Shown here in pieces: positions 7,979-17,535 of a stretch of 64,000 bases of DNA. Numbering within the stretch: the first letter of the stretch is position 1; every line of letters starts with the position of its first letter. The stretch comes from an uncultured Lachnospiraceae bacterium. GTDB taxonomy: Bacteria > Bacillota > Clostridia > Lachnospirales > Lachnospiraceae. Location: the NCBI GenBank assembly GCA_946554445.1, contig CAMNSD010000007.1, positions 1-64,000 of the forward strand, written 5' to 3'. Below the pieces are notes generated by a model. The model was not told where the DNA came from. It did no database searches and saw only the letters and a list, made by a program, of their open reading frames with translations. The position numbers and the translations under genes are program-made.

Positions 7979-9776
7979 CTACATTTTTCTCCTTTATCTG
8001 AATCATAAGTTTCTCATATTCATCCTTATCAAGGAATGGATACATATCCTGTAATGCCGGTGTAATCATCCTACCGTTCTTGTCCAGTCGTGACATCACC
8101 TTCGGTATCACTGGATCATCAAATCTCTGCTCTACTTCAAGCAGACACCTACTACTACTACTCACTAGCCATTGGACTGCTTCTTCCACCTCTGCATTAG
8201 ATATACATTTGCGATATGCAAATCCAAATAAATCCGCTACCTTGGCAAAACTTGGAAAACTCACGCCCGTATCCGGCGTACAGCCTATATATGCCCCTTG
8301 AAAGAAGTTCTTACTCGTCTGTCTGATGGCACCATAACCCTCATTAGCAAACACCACAACATGCACCAGAAGATCATTCTGCACAATTGTCTGCAACTCC
8401 TGCAGATTCATCATAATACTGCCATCCCCGGTAATACAGTACACCTTTCTGCCCGATGCGACTGCTGCGCCAATTGCCGCCGGGATATCATATCCCATTG
8501 AACCGCATGTATAATTTGTTAAAACCCTCTGCCCAACATACTTCACACCAATCTGAAGTTTCGCTGTATTTGCTGTATTATTGCCAAGTGCCAGAATACT
8601 GTCTCTTTCTTCATATTGCCCGAATATTTTCCAAAAATAATAAGAATTTACCCGATCCCCCAATGCAATATCATCAGCCCCTTCAAATGGTGTAAATCGA
8701 TCCTTAAGCATATTACAATAAGCAAGCCACTCCTGAGACACATATATACTATATTCTTCTTTAACCGTCTTTCTGATAAAATCCTTTAAATCTGCATGAA
8801 TAAATTTCATGATATGAAGTCCTGATTTTTTGCTCTCCTCAATGTCTGCATCCACCATAATGATATCAGCATCCGGCGCAAAACCTTCCAGATTAAATCC
8901 CGTCTGTCTAAATCCAAGACTGTTTCCCATCGCAAGGATCATATCTGAATTCTGTAAAATAAAATTGCCGGTTCTAGGCCCAACATTGCCAGAATTACCA
9001 TAGTAAAGCGGATGTTCTGCATATAAATTATCCGCAACCCATGAGCCGCCAATCACAGGAATCCCCATCTGATTTATAAACTGCTCAAATTCATTCCGGC
9101 AGGCACTGCTGATAATTCCTGATCCAGCCAAAATACAAGGCCTTTTTGCACTCCGAAGCATCTGTAACACATCCCTAACTTCTGTTACATCTACCTCCGG
9201 CACCTCACTAACAAACACCTCCTCCGGATACAAATCGGTTTCCTCTACTCTCGCATTTTGTATATCCTGAGGGATATCCAACCAGACAGGCCCACGTCTG
9301 CCGTCCATCGCAATATGAATCGCCTTAACAAGTTCCCTCTTGACAGATAACGGATCTGTAAGCATCACGGCATACTTTGTCATGTTTCTTACCGTAGGAA
9401 TAATCTCAAACTCTTGAATCCCCCGATAACGCAGTTTGAGCCCTGATTTAGGAACGGATATTTCATATCTGACCTGCCCTGACAACACAATCATCGGAAG
9501 ACTGTCCTGCCATGCCCCCATGACACCCGTCAGTGTATTCGTCGCACCTGGCCCAGAGGTGACACATACTACCGCCGGTTTACCACTATATCTGGCGTAG
9601 GCCTCAGCTGCCATGGCACATGCCTGTTCGTGATGATTAAAGTATTTATGCATTTCTTCACATACAAGCAACGCATTGTCCAAATGCATGGCTCCACCAC
9701 CTACAACCGCAAAACAATCCGTAATGCCATATTCGATTAACGTTTCCATGATAATGTCTGCCAATCTTTTTATCAT
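7965..9776 (-). CDS. Thiamine diphosphate-dependent enzyme, acetolactate-synthase-like
   Basis: 603-residue ThDP enzyme with the catalytic Glu50 in NHHEQACAMAAEAYAR, the central domain, and the cofactor motif GDGSIMMN near residue 445. It resembles acetolactate synthase but stands alone in a sugar cluster without a regulatory subunit. Relatives in polysaccharide loci (for example YerE of yersiniose synthesis) add a two-carbon unit from pyruvate to a keto-sugar, making a branched sugar. That role is inferred. The next gene upstream is a guanylyltransferase and then an epimerase, so a keto-sugar substrate is at hand. The C-terminal part contains four AGT codons in a row (Ser-Ser-Ser-Ser), a short trinucleotide repeat of no evident effect. 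Confidence 0.8.
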   Translation of the reverse strand: MIKRLADIIMETLIEYGITDCFAVVGGGAMHLDNALLVCEEMHKYFNHHEQACAMAAEAYARYSGKPAVVCVTSGPGATNTLTGVMGAWQDSLPMIVLSGQVRYEISVPKSGLKLRYRGIQEFEIIPTVRNMTKYAVMLTDPLSVKRELVKAIHIAMDGRRGPVWLDIPQDIQNARVEETDLYPEEVFVSEVPEVDVTEVRDVLQMLRSAKRPCILAGSGIISSACRNEFEQFINQMGIPVIGGSWVADNLYAEHPLYYGNSGNVGPRTGNFILQNSDMILAMGNSLGFRQTGFNLEGFAPDADIIMVDADIEESKKSGLHIMKFIHADLKDFIRKTVKEEYSIYVSQEWLAYCNMLKDRFTPFEGADDIALGDRVNSYYFWKIFGQYEERDSILALGNNTANTAKLQIGVKYVGQRVLTNYTCGSMGYDIPAAIGAAVASGRKVYCITGDGSIMMNLQELQTIVQNDLLVHVVVFANEGYGAIRQTSKNFFQGAYIGCTPDTGVSFPSFAKVADLFGFAYRKCISNAEVEEAVQWLVSSSSRCLLEVEQRFDDPVIPKVMSRLDKNGRMITPALQDMYPFLDKDEYEKLMIQIKEKNVDEKL

Positions 9777-9835
9777 TTCTAAAAGGGTTCCTTTCCTCAG
9801 CGTATTTTTATACTTTCCCCTGTATTAGGAACTTT

Positions 9836-10876
9836 TTACACCCGTAACTTATCCTTCATCCTATCCAGCTCTTCCAACTGTCCCATATCCATATAGGCAG
9901 ATTCCTCTATGACATATGCACCAATTCTCTTTCCTTCCGCTTTACATCTTTCTATAATCTCCGGAAACGAAATCAACTCATTCTGTGGCATCGTACTAAT
10001 CAAATGAGACTGTACTATATACATACCTGTATTAATCAGATAATTGTTCTCTGGTTTCTCTGTTAATTCCACACAGTTTCCCCCTTCGTCAAGCGAAAGA
10101 ACACCATAAGGAACAACATGTTTATATTTGGCCGCAACAATCGTGATATAATTGTGATTCTTTTTATGATAATTAAAGATTTCACTATAATCCGCATCAA
10201 TAATAATATCGCAGTTTACTAAAAAAAAATCCTCCTCTATTCTGTCCCGCAAAAGATATAAGCCACCGCCCGTCCCTAGATAAGTCTCCTCTTCCACATA
10301 TTCAATCTCATACGACTTGTCCAACCCTTCAAAGTATGATTGTATCATCTTTTTTTTATGATTAACAATCATGTAAAAATGGCGACATCCATAATCCACA
10401 AAGTTATTAAAAATTCTTTCTGAAATCGGAATTTCACCAATAGGAATCAATGCCTTTGGTAAAATCTTAGTATAGGGATATAATCTGGTTCCTTTTCCAC
10501 CCGCCATCATGACGACAGGACAATTTAACTCAAAATTTTTCCGAATTCTTCTACCGTTTCTAAATACAACCTCTACTACTTCACCATTATAATTAACAAT
10601 CGGAATAGAGTATACTTCTGTAGCTTGAAACAATTCATCAATTTTATTTCTATCATAGCGTAGCAAAAACGTTGGACAAAAATTTGCAATATGTTTAACT
10701 GTGACTCCTGTGTCCCCATCCCCAAGTGCATATCTACGCACATCTCCATCTGAAATAGAAGCAATCAACTTACTATTGTCAACAACATAAACAACCTTAC
10801 AACGCACTTTTTCCAGCTGTTCCACCGCTTCCTTAATAATGGCATCTTTTTCTATTAATAAATCTTCTATCTGCAT
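9836..10876 (-). CDS. CBS-domain sugar-1-phosphate nucleotidyltransferase, PtmE-like
   Basis: 346 residues: an N-terminal pair of CBS domains (about 1-115, including SISDGDVRRYALGDGD) followed by a nucleotidyltransferase with the GGKGTRL signature (about 125-131) and the metal-binding Asp in LVNCD. This arrangement is that of Campylobacter PtmE, which makes GDP-glucosamine at the start of the GDP-route to legionaminic acid. Together with LegB it supports a legionaminic-type pathway. ATG 10876 is preferred over 10888 because GGTGAG lies just before it; the upstream stop at 10881 is then just cleared. Inside the gene T9 (10221-10229) is a weak slippage site. Other GDP- or UDP-sugar products are possible. 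Confidence 0.8.
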   Translation of the reverse strand: MQIEDLLIEKDAIIKEAVEQLEKVRCKVVYVVDNSKLIASISDGDVRRYALGDGDTGVTVKHIANFCPTFLLRYDRNKIDELFQATEVYSIPIVNYNGEVVEVVFRNGRRIRKNFELNCPVVMMAGGKGTRLYPYTKILPKALIPIGEIPISERIFNNFVDYGCRHFYMIVNHKKKMIQSYFEGLDKSYEIEYVEEETYLGTGGGLYLLRDRIEEDFFLVNCDIIIDADYSEIFNYHKKNHNYITIVAAKYKHVVPYGVLSLDEGGNCVELTEKPENNYLINTGMYIVQSHLISTMPQNELISFPEIIERCKAEGKRIGAYVIEESAYMDMGQLEELDRMKDKLRV

Positions 10877-10880
10877 AGTC

Positions 10881-11768
10881 TCACCCATATATTAAAGAAT
10901 AAATATCTACAATATCTATATGCTCCTTATACCAGCCATACAATTCCGCCACAGCCGCACGCATATCCGTCAGTTCCCACTCCGGCAACTCCCTGCATAT
11001 TCTGTCATTGTTTGCCGTATACTCATTCGCCCATCCTTCATTACAAACGATTATATCTCTCTGCTCGTTCGCCACTTCATTAACAAGCCTTGCCAATTCA
11101 TACAAACTTACCCTAACACCACTCACTGCATTGTATACATGATATTGGGGATGATCTAACTGCAAAAACATCTCCAACATCCGACAGAAATCATCTATCC
11201 ATAGATAATCAAAGTAACAGTCTCGCCGCAAAGACAGCGGCAATCCCTTTAATGCTTTACAACAAAGATTTGAAATATACTTTGTCCTCCAATCTTCATA
11301 CCGCCCGAAGATACCAAACAATCTCAAATTATAAATATTATCGCTTCTTTCTATTAGCTGGTTGGCGATATATTTCATCAATCCATATTGGTCCACCGGT
11401 ATCCGATGCTTACTAATCTCTTCCTCCGTCACCGATTGGATTGGAGAACGCTTATCATATTCGGCGCCTGATCCAGTATAAATCATCTTGCCATATAAAT
11501 CCGAATATCTGTAAAAATTTTGAAAAATTTTCAGATTATATTCTAAAATTTTGTTCCCATCGTTATTTGAACCAATTTTGTCTCCATAGACCGCAAAATG
11601 CAGAACCACATCATAATGCTCTTTTTGTAAATACTTCGCCACTTTTTCTTCATTAATACAATCTAATTCCCTGCTTGTCGGGGCATAAACATCATAGCCT
11701 TTTGCCAGAAGATACTCTTTTACATTCCTGCCCACAAATCCGGAACCACCAGTCAACAATATTTTCAT
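10881..11768 (-). CDS. NAD-dependent epimerase/dehydratase (SDR)
   Basis: 295-residue extended SDR. Visible are the Rossmann motif TGGSGFVG (residues 5-12), an active-site Ser/Thr strand YTGSGAEYD and YGLMK with the catalytic Tyr-Lys. It acts on a nucleotide sugar, but epimerisation, reduction or dehydration cannot be told from the sequence. The ATG at 11768 has AAGG eight bases upstream; the frame extends further up to 11804 but that part does not look like the family. It is placed before the PtmE-like transferase and the TPP enzyme, so it may supply or reduce a keto-sugar. A TGATATAAT box lies 50 bases upstream. Confidence 0.78.
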   Translation of the reverse strand: MKILLTGGSGFVGRNVKEYLLAKGYDVYAPTSRELDCINEEKVAKYLQKEHYDVVLHFAVYGDKIGSNNDGNKILEYNLKIFQNFYRYSDLYGKMIYTGSGAEYDKRSPIQSVTEEEISKHRIPVDQYGLMKYIANQLIERSDNIYNLRLFGIFGRYEDWRTKYISNLCCKALKGLPLSLRRDCYFDYLWIDDFCRMLEMFLQLDHPQYHVYNAVSGVRVSLYELARLVNEVANEQRDIIVCNEGWANEYTANNDRICRELPEWELTDMRAAVAELYGWYKEHIDIVDIYSLIYG

Positions 11769-11819
11769 AGCATTACCTTCACACATATTATATATTTTCT
11801 GCAATACATACCCGCATCT

Positions 11820-11828
11820 ATTATATCA
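11820..11828 (-). promoter_or_regulatory. Possible extended -10 promoter element
   Basis: On the minus strand the sequence reads TGATATAAT, a full match to the TGN-TATAAT extended -10 box, 52 bases before the ATG at 11768. No good -35 is seen at 16-18 bases; TTGCTG is 20 bases away. Likely a weak internal promoter for the nonulosonic acid block. Confidence 0.4.
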
Positions 11829-11842
11829 TACATCCCAACGCT

Positions 11843-12874
11843 TTACAGCAACTTCCATACATTTTCGAACTTCCCCTCTTTCAGGAAAAAAGTCGCCGTA
11901 TTTCCTCCGCCTACTGTAAGAACCAGACTATGGCATTTCGTCAACAACAATATCTCTTTTATATAATCATTATTTTTCTGCCGTACACCATAATCTTCAT
12001 TACAGATATATAAATCATCAACCGAATTAGGCCCACCTGCATCATCAAAAAAATTTACTCGTGGGCGATCAATACATAAACACCTGTCTCCCATCTCTTT
12101 TTTTATGGTCTTGACATAATAAGTATCCTCGCAGGAAAGAAAAAAGAAATTGTAATGATACTGTTTCATATATTTTCTTATATTTTCTATGCATTGTTCA
12201 ACAGATTTTCCTTTCGGATGGTTTTTCCAGGACTGATCACCTGTAACGCCTCCCCAATGCGCTCCTGCACGAATACCTACACCCAACACTCTTTCTCCTT
12301 CTGGGAACAGTTTTCGATATGATACCTCCACTTCCTTCAGAATGACTGGCTTCACTCTAAGATATTTATGCGCCAGCTGTCGATATCCCCAATACTTGTC
12401 ATCATAGATATCTAACTTATCATTCCAGGAAATACTCCCATAAGGTTGTCCGCGAAGAGGTCCTAATATAACATTCTTACTCTGATATACATCTTCCAAA
12501 GGAAATCCTGGAACCAAATCCTCAAAATAGTAATTCCATGCATTTTCTTTTCCTCTGCTTTCATCATCCTGCAAACCGACCAAAAAATAATTCTTATAAT
12601 CAACTATAGGAATCCAACCACGTTCAACAGCATATTTTACATTTGACAGCACAAATAAATACGTGGAAAAAACACCCCATCGCTGCGTATTATCTGTACG
12701 AACCACATAAAATGTCTTATCTTTATTTAAATCCCCAAACGACTTTCTCTCTAGTTCTGCCAATGTCTTTTTGTTCATTTTCCGTTCATATATCTTCTCT
12801 GAATATCTTTTCCTAATATTTTCGGGCACAATACTTCTATATATCATTACAACCCAGTTATCTTGTCTGTTCAT
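11843..12874 (-). CDS. Putative fucosyltransferase-like glycosyltransferase
   Basis: 343 residues, no membrane segments. The central part VLGVGIRAGAHWG (about 195-207) followed by FFFLSCEDTYY and a late VLTVGGGNTATFF matches the order of motifs in the O-fucosyltransferase/NodZ-type fold (basic sugar-nucleotide motif, an acidic strand, then a Ser/Thr-rich end). The canonical HxRxGD is altered to IRAGAH, so activity and donor are uncertain. It lies in a run with aminotransferases and WbqC, suggesting it acts on or with the same glycan. Family assignment is by pattern only; a hypothetical polysaccharide protein is the cautious reading. Confidence 0.5.
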   Translation of the reverse strand: MNRQDNWVVMIYRSIVPENIRKRYSEKIYERKMNKKTLAELERKSFGDLNKDKTFYVVRTDNTQRWGVFSTYLFVLSNVKYAVERGWIPIVDYKNYFLVGLQDDESRGKENAWNYYFEDLVPGFPLEDVYQSKNVILGPLRGQPYGSISWNDKLDIYDDKYWGYRQLAHKYLRVKPVILKEVEVSYRKLFPEGERVLGVGIRAGAHWGGVTGDQSWKNHPKGKSVEQCIENIRKYMKQYHYNFFFLSCEDTYYVKTIKKEMGDRCLCIDRPRVNFFDDAGGPNSVDDLYICNEDYGVRQKNNDYIKEILLLTKCHSLVLTVGGGNTATFFLKEGKFENVWKLL

Positions 12875-12892
12875 GTTCTTTCTCCTTCAAAT

Positions 12893-13864
12893 TCACTGAA
12901 ACCCCTTCCCCTTGTCTACCTCCAACACTTTCTTAATAATAGCTACAACATCCTCCATATCCCCTGGCTGGTAACGCTGATCGCACGGAATAGGTAAGAT
13001 ATTCTGTGCATAATACGTCTCCAGCTGATAAATATCACTCTCCGTCACATTAGGCCACAAACATGGAATATACAATTTGTGCTCCTGTAATTTTTTCCGG
13101 ACTTTCCCTCCGTTGTTAAGCAGCAAAGGATACATATACGGACCGGTTCCCATCTGTATTTTTAATTCATTCAAACTGGATAATCCACTCTCTAAAACCT
13201 GATAATTCTCTTCCCTAATCCGCTTTATTTTGTCATAATCTACCGCGCATAGAATATTCTTTGCCATCCAAGACATCTGTCTAATCTCCTGCTGTCCCAG
13301 ATACTCTTCATTCTTTATAAAACAATCATAAAATTCTGAGGCCGTTTTCTCATGTCTTCCCGCCAAAAAAAACAGGCGGTCATAACTATATTGCCTAGAC
13401 AGACTGTCTTCTTCCTCGATATGCGTATATAAATAGGCCCCATCAGGCACTCCAAAAAATTTTCTGCAGGTATAAATAGTATCTACATCACTGATGGGTT
13501 GTTGAAAAAAAGCCTGTGCATTATCAATAATCGCCTTCGGATGCTTCTTACATAATTCTCCCAGAAAGGCATTATCCAACTGCCCATAGTAGTTTACCAC
13601 ATACACATATTCTTCTTCCATGTCTGCTGGAAAAATGGGCTGAAAAGCTGAATCAATAGAATAATAGACGATTTTAACGCCCTCCGCCTGACATACGTCT
13701 GTCACAGAATCGCATACATAATAAGGAACCGCCAGTCGTTTTATCCCTCTTTGTCTTATTAAATAGCGAAGACAATTCCTTCCGGTATTCAAGGCAAGAC
13801 AATCTGTATGATACTCTCTACCGTCAAATTTTTCAAACTCCAAATAACCACCATATTCTTTCAT
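12893..13864 (-). CDS. Atypical DegT/DnrJ-type PLP aminotransferase
   Basis: 323 residues, shorter than the usual 360-400 of sugar aminotransferases. The fold-type I pattern is recognisable: IIDNAQAFF holds the PLP-ring Asp and CRKFFGVPDGAYLY the Schiff-base Lys, in place of the standard SxxxxK-GGxGG block. It starts three bases after the WbqC gene ends, so the two are co-translated. Such short aminotransferases are found beside WbqC proteins in glycan loci, which hints at a joint job such as attaching an amino acid or amine to a sugar, but no reaction is established from what I can see. Confidence 0.65.
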   Translation of the reverse strand: MKEYGGYLEFEKFDGREYHTDCLALNTGRNCLRYLIRQRGIKRLAVPYYVCDSVTDVCQAEGVKIVYYSIDSAFQPIFPADMEEEYVYVVNYYGQLDNAFLGELCKKHPKAIIDNAQAFFQQPISDVDTIYTCRKFFGVPDGAYLYTHIEEEDSLSRQYSYDRLFFLAGRHEKTASEFYDCFIKNEEYLGQQEIRQMSWMAKNILCAVDYDKIKRIREENYQVLESGLSSLNELKIQMGTGPYMYPLLLNNGGKVRKKLQEHKLYIPCLWPNVTESDIYQLETYYAQNILPIPCDQRYQPGDMEDVVAIIKKVLEVDKGKGFQ

Positions 13865-13867
13865 CCA

Positions 13868-14578
13868 TCACTCCTGTTCACTGATGAGCGTATATGCCGC
13901 TAAATACTCTTTTACCTTGCTTTGCGGATTAAACATCATCACATCTATAATCGAAAGATTCGGTTGGAATTCATTTCCAAACTGATCATACACGATATCC
14001 TGCGTCTTGACAAAATGCAGCTGTATGCCCTGCTTTCTAAATGCCTCAAAAGAGTATAATTCCTGTCCCCCTATGGCATTGAAATATTCCGTGGCGTTAA
14101 GCTGCCGGCATATCGCTAAAACCTTGTCCTGCCCTTTCAGGGTATTATCTTTCTCTAAATCAGAGGAAACAAGAAGTTCTGTCTGTATCCCCAGATATTT
14201 ACCTATCACATGAAAAGAATATTCAATATACTTGGCGATATTCTCCTCCTCACACCACAAAATATCTTCTAACATTGGATATATAACTCCATAATAAGGC
14301 GCTTTCCTATATGCCCCCTCTATACTTCTTAAGCTTTTACGGATGACGGCTTCGTTATGATCTACCTTAACCTCATTGATCAGAACATTGGGCGAAGCGC
14401 CTAACATCGGCACATTAATATACTTGGGCCCGCCGTTTACTAAAATTCGGTTTCTGTTAATCCAACCGCCTTTGATAAAGTTTACGTCATCATATATAAC
14501 ATACCGATCCACAAGATTCATCAACTGCCAATACCCTATATAGGGAACAAAGTATGGCTGCATAATACCTATTTTCAC
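13868..14578 (-). CDS. WbqC family protein
   Basis: 236 residues with the start IGIMQPYFVPYIGYWQLM and the block YDDVNFIKGGWINRNRI that mark the WbqC family. Members occur in O-antigen and capsule loci and are thought to help add an amino acid or acyl group to an amino sugar; the chemistry is not certain. It sits between the VioA-like aminotransferase (13 bases after its stop) and the atypical aminotransferase, which fits work on a 4-amino sugar. Confidence 0.85.
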   Translation of the reverse strand: MKIGIMQPYFVPYIGYWQLMNLVDRYVIYDDVNFIKGGWINRNRILVNGGPKYINVPMLGASPNVLINEVKVDHNEAVIRKSLRSIEGAYRKAPYYGVIYPMLEDILWCEEENIAKYIEYSFHVIGKYLGIQTELLVSSDLEKDNTLKGQDKVLAICRQLNATEYFNAIGGQELYSFEAFRKQGIQLHFVKTQDIVYDQFGNEFQPNLSIIDVMMFNPQSKVKEYLAAYTLISEQE

Positions 14579-14590
14579 ATGGCACCTCTT

Positions 14591-15700
14591 CTATCGTCTG
14601 CATTGTATCACTGCTTTGCAAATCCGATCCACATCATGAAAATCAAGATCTGCATATAAGGGCAGCGTCAACACTCTCTGACTGATTTTTTTTGCCGTTG
14701 GCGTATCATCCACGTTAAATTTTCCATGAAAACATTCAAATGTATTCGTGAGCGGGTAAAAATATTTCCGAACACCAATATTTTGACGTGCAAGCGCTTC
14801 TTTCACCTCATTGCGGTCAGCGCCAAACTTTGTCTCATCTATGATGACAGGAAAGTATGCATAGTTAGAATACACTTCTTTTCTATTTCTATTTAGCTGT
14901 AGACCTTCTACGCCTTCTAGCTGTTCCCGGTATCGTTCGACCACCTTCCGTCTTTTTTCACGGTTCTCATCAGCATGTTTTAAATTACAAATCCCCATCG
15001 CTGCGCAAAATTCATTCATCTTCGCATTAGCGCCTACGCCTTCCACCGTATCTTCGTCACGAATTCCAAAGTTCTTCAATTGATACAATATCTTTCCTAA
15101 TACCGGATCCTGATAACAGCATGCCCCTCCCTCTATGGTATGAAACACTTTGGTCGCATGAAAACTGAAACAGGAAGCATCCCCAAACTGTCCCACCGTT
15201 TTGCCCTTGTATCGAACGCCAAAGGCATGTGCCGCATCATAGAGCACTTTTAAATGATATTGGCCTGCAATCCGTTCTATTTCTTCCACATCACATACAT
15301 TCCCATAGACATGTACCGGCAGGATAGCGCAAGTCCTTTCCGTAATCAAATCCTCTATTTTAGAAACATCTATGGTATAATCTTTATCATTAATATCACA
15401 AAATACCGGTTCCAGTCCATTTCTGATAATGGCATGTGTTGTGGACGCAAAGGTAAAAGGTGTCGTGATAACCTCCCCTTGCAAGTCCATCGCCTGAAGT
15501 GTAAGTTCCAAGGCCATATGTCCGTTGGTAAACAGCTCTACCGAAGCAACCTCAAGATACTCCTGTAGTTTCTGCTGTAATTGTACATGTTTAGTTCCCA
15601 TATTAGTCAACCAACGTGTCTGCCATAAATCTTTAATTTCTTCCACATATTCGTCCAGTTCAGGCATCGACGACCTTGTTACGTTTATCCTATCTGACAT
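14591..15700 (-). CDS. dTDP-4-keto-6-deoxy-hexose 4-aminotransferase, VioA-like
   Basis: 369-residue DegT/DnrJ/EryC1 PLP enzyme. DAAHAFGVRYKGK carries the cofactor Asp, and SFHATKVFHTIEGGA the Schiff-base Lys. The HATKVFHTIEGG form is typical of VioA, which converts dTDP-4-keto-6-deoxyglucose to dTDP-Qui4N. The product would be a substrate for the formyltransferase at 6204 or the WbqC neighbour. The enzymes that make the dTDP-keto-sugar (RmlA, RmlB) are not in the window and must be encoded elsewhere. It follows the ABC flippase gene by 17 bases. Confidence 0.8.
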   Translation of the reverse strand: MSDRINVTRSSMPELDEYVEEIKDLWQTRWLTNMGTKHVQLQQKLQEYLEVASVELFTNGHMALELTLQAMDLQGEVITTPFTFASTTHAIIRNGLEPVFCDINDKDYTIDVSKIEDLITERTCAILPVHVYGNVCDVEEIERIAGQYHLKVLYDAAHAFGVRYKGKTVGQFGDASCFSFHATKVFHTIEGGACCYQDPVLGKILYQLKNFGIRDEDTVEGVGANAKMNEFCAAMGICNLKHADENREKRRKVVERYREQLEGVEGLQLNRNRKEVYSNYAYFPVIIDETKFGADRNEVKEALARQNIGVRKYFYPLTNTFECFHGKFNVDDTPTAKKISQRVLTLPLYADLDFHDVDRICKAVIQCRR

Positions 15701-15717
15701 ATCACTGCCTTACCCTT

Positions 15718-17505
15718 TCATTCGTCTCCAAATATCTCCTCTTTACTTCTGGCGGATATCTTCTTATCTTTCACCTCGTATATCGTATCACACTTCTTTA
15801 CTGTTGTAAGTCTGTGGGCCACAATAATCAATGTCTTATACCCTTGCAGCGCTTCGATTGCTTTCATAACTTCCGATTCTGTTTCATTATCCAGCGCAGC
15901 CGTAGCCTCATCAAGCACCAACACTTCCGGATTACGATACAATGCCCTGGCAATTGCTACTCTCTGTCTCTGGCCACCTGAAAACCGTACCCCTCGCTCG
16001 CCTACCCTGGTGTCTAATCCTTTTGGAAGATTTCTCACAAACTCATCCAGTTGCGCTATCTTGAGGGCCTGCCATACTTTATCGTCATCAATAGCCCTCT
16101 TACTCTCTCCAAATGCAATATTATAACGGATTGTATCGTCTATAATAAAAGTCGCCTGTGGCACATATCCTATAATCTTATTCCATTGTCCTCCTAAATC
16201 TTCTATATCAATACCATCCATGAATATATGGCCTTCCGTTGGCTTTAAGAGCGCCAAAATGATATCCGAGACGGTCGTCTTACCAGCACCGGATGGACCA
16301 ATAAAAGCGATGGATTCCCCTTTCTTGATGGTAAGATTTACATTTTCAAGCACTTTTTCCTCTGTCTCCGGATATTGGAAACTCACATTTTTCAATTCTA
16401 TCTGTTGATTAAATTGTGCATTATTATACTTTTCTTTCCGTTCTTCTTTTTTCTCATCTTCTTTTTCCAGTTTCTTTACCCGTTGTATAGTCTCGTGGCA
16501 GGCTTTAAGCTGCGATGTACTCATAGTAATCGTATTGATACCACTGGTAATCGTGCCCAATGCCGGTAGAATGCGAAATGCGCCCGCCGCCACCGCCGAC
16601 AACTGCGTAATCAAGGCATCCACATTACTGGTATTTCCCATCTGTACCGCAAGAGTTACCATTACTCCAACAATACAGATCATCTCAATCAGGTAGGCTG
16701 GCACCGTGGTACCCATATCCACTTTAACGGATACCCTGCTATATTTCGCCTTAACATCCCCATAAGCCTTCACAAACTGTTCCTGCTTATGCATGACCAG
16801 CACTTCTTTATGTCCCTGAATCGCCTCCATGGCCACCTTGTTCATATCGACCATCAACTCTCTTCTTTTGATTCCGTTCCTGCTCATGGATTTACGATAC
16901 AAAAGCTGAATCACGATCAAACAGAAAATAGCCAACAGCATCAAAAGAAGTGCCATCTGCACCGACTGTATCATAATATAAGCGCCGATACACATAATCG
17001 TCAATAATTTCATCACACTGGTAAAAATGGTTTTTAAGATGCCATATATACTGGCCGCATCACCGGATATTCCATTGATAAGGCTTGCCGTATTATTCTG
17101 TACAAAAAACATATAGCCCTGTCTCATATAGGCCGCAAGTACCCTCACTGCCAATTCCCGCTGCACCATATAAGAATATTTGGCGGACACCCAGCTATAG
17201 AATACAAAGTACAGAGTCTTCACCAGATATACGCCTATCACAGCCAGACATACAAACCAGATAACCTTCATATCCGTATCCAGACGAAATGCCTCTACGA
17301 AAGGAACCATATACCACCGGCCCCGTATTCCCTTAACATCAAGCATCATATCCAGTACTGGCATAATGACAGCAACGCCCATAGTCTCCAGCAATGCCGC
17401 CATAAGGCTCATAACAAGGACAAGAACGGCATATCTTTTCTGTTTACTGCTTAGAATAAACCACAGCTTCTTTATAACATCCTTTGCTTTTCTAAATTCG
17501 TTCAT
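15718..17505 (-). CDS. ABC transporter, PglK-like lipid-linked oligosaccharide flippase, copy 1
   Basis: Half-transporter of 595 residues: six membrane helices in residues 1-330, then an ATPase with Walker A GPSGAGKTT, signature FSGGQRQRVAIARALY, Walker B VLVLDEATAALD and the H-loop IVAHRLTT. The opening KKLWFILSSKQKRY and LLETMGVAVIMPVLDM resemble PglK of Campylobacter, which flips undecaprenyl-linked glycans with ATP. Its place in a glycosyltransferase cluster supports export of a lipid-linked glycan. A second paralogue is at 39053. A drug or peptide exporter of the MsbA family is less likely. Confidence 0.84.
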   Translation of the reverse strand: MNEFRKAKDVIKKLWFILSSKQKRYAVLVLVMSLMAALLETMGVAVIMPVLDMMLDVKGIRGRWYMVPFVEAFRLDTDMKVIWFVCLAVIGVYLVKTLYFVFYSWVSAKYSYMVQRELAVRVLAAYMRQGYMFFVQNNTASLINGISGDAASIYGILKTIFTSVMKLLTIMCIGAYIMIQSVQMALLLMLLAIFCLIVIQLLYRKSMSRNGIKRRELMVDMNKVAMEAIQGHKEVLVMHKQEQFVKAYGDVKAKYSRVSVKVDMGTTVPAYLIEMICIVGVMVTLAVQMGNTSNVDALITQLSAVAAGAFRILPALGTITSGINTITMSTSQLKACHETIQRVKKLEKEDEKKEERKEKYNNAQFNQQIELKNVSFQYPETEEKVLENVNLTIKKGESIAFIGPSGAGKTTVSDIILALLKPTEGHIFMDGIDIEDLGGQWNKIIGYVPQATFIIDDTIRYNIAFGESKRAIDDDKVWQALKIAQLDEFVRNLPKGLDTRVGERGVRFSGGQRQRVAIARALYRNPEVLVLDEATAALDNETESEVMKAIEALQGYKTLIIVAHRLTTVKKCDTIYEVKDKKISARSKEEIFGDE

Positions 17506-17535
17506 GCAAATCGTTCCTTTTCACAATATCCAAGA

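Noticed and set aside
8146..8161. Trinucleotide repeat in the TPP enzyme (AGT x4)
   Set aside because: Length change would stay in frame and only vary a Ser stretch near the end; too short to call a variable repeat.
10221..10229. T9 run in the PtmE-like gene
   Set aside because: Codes Phe-Phe in a normal place (EDFFLVNCD) and the frame is intact; no sign of switching use.
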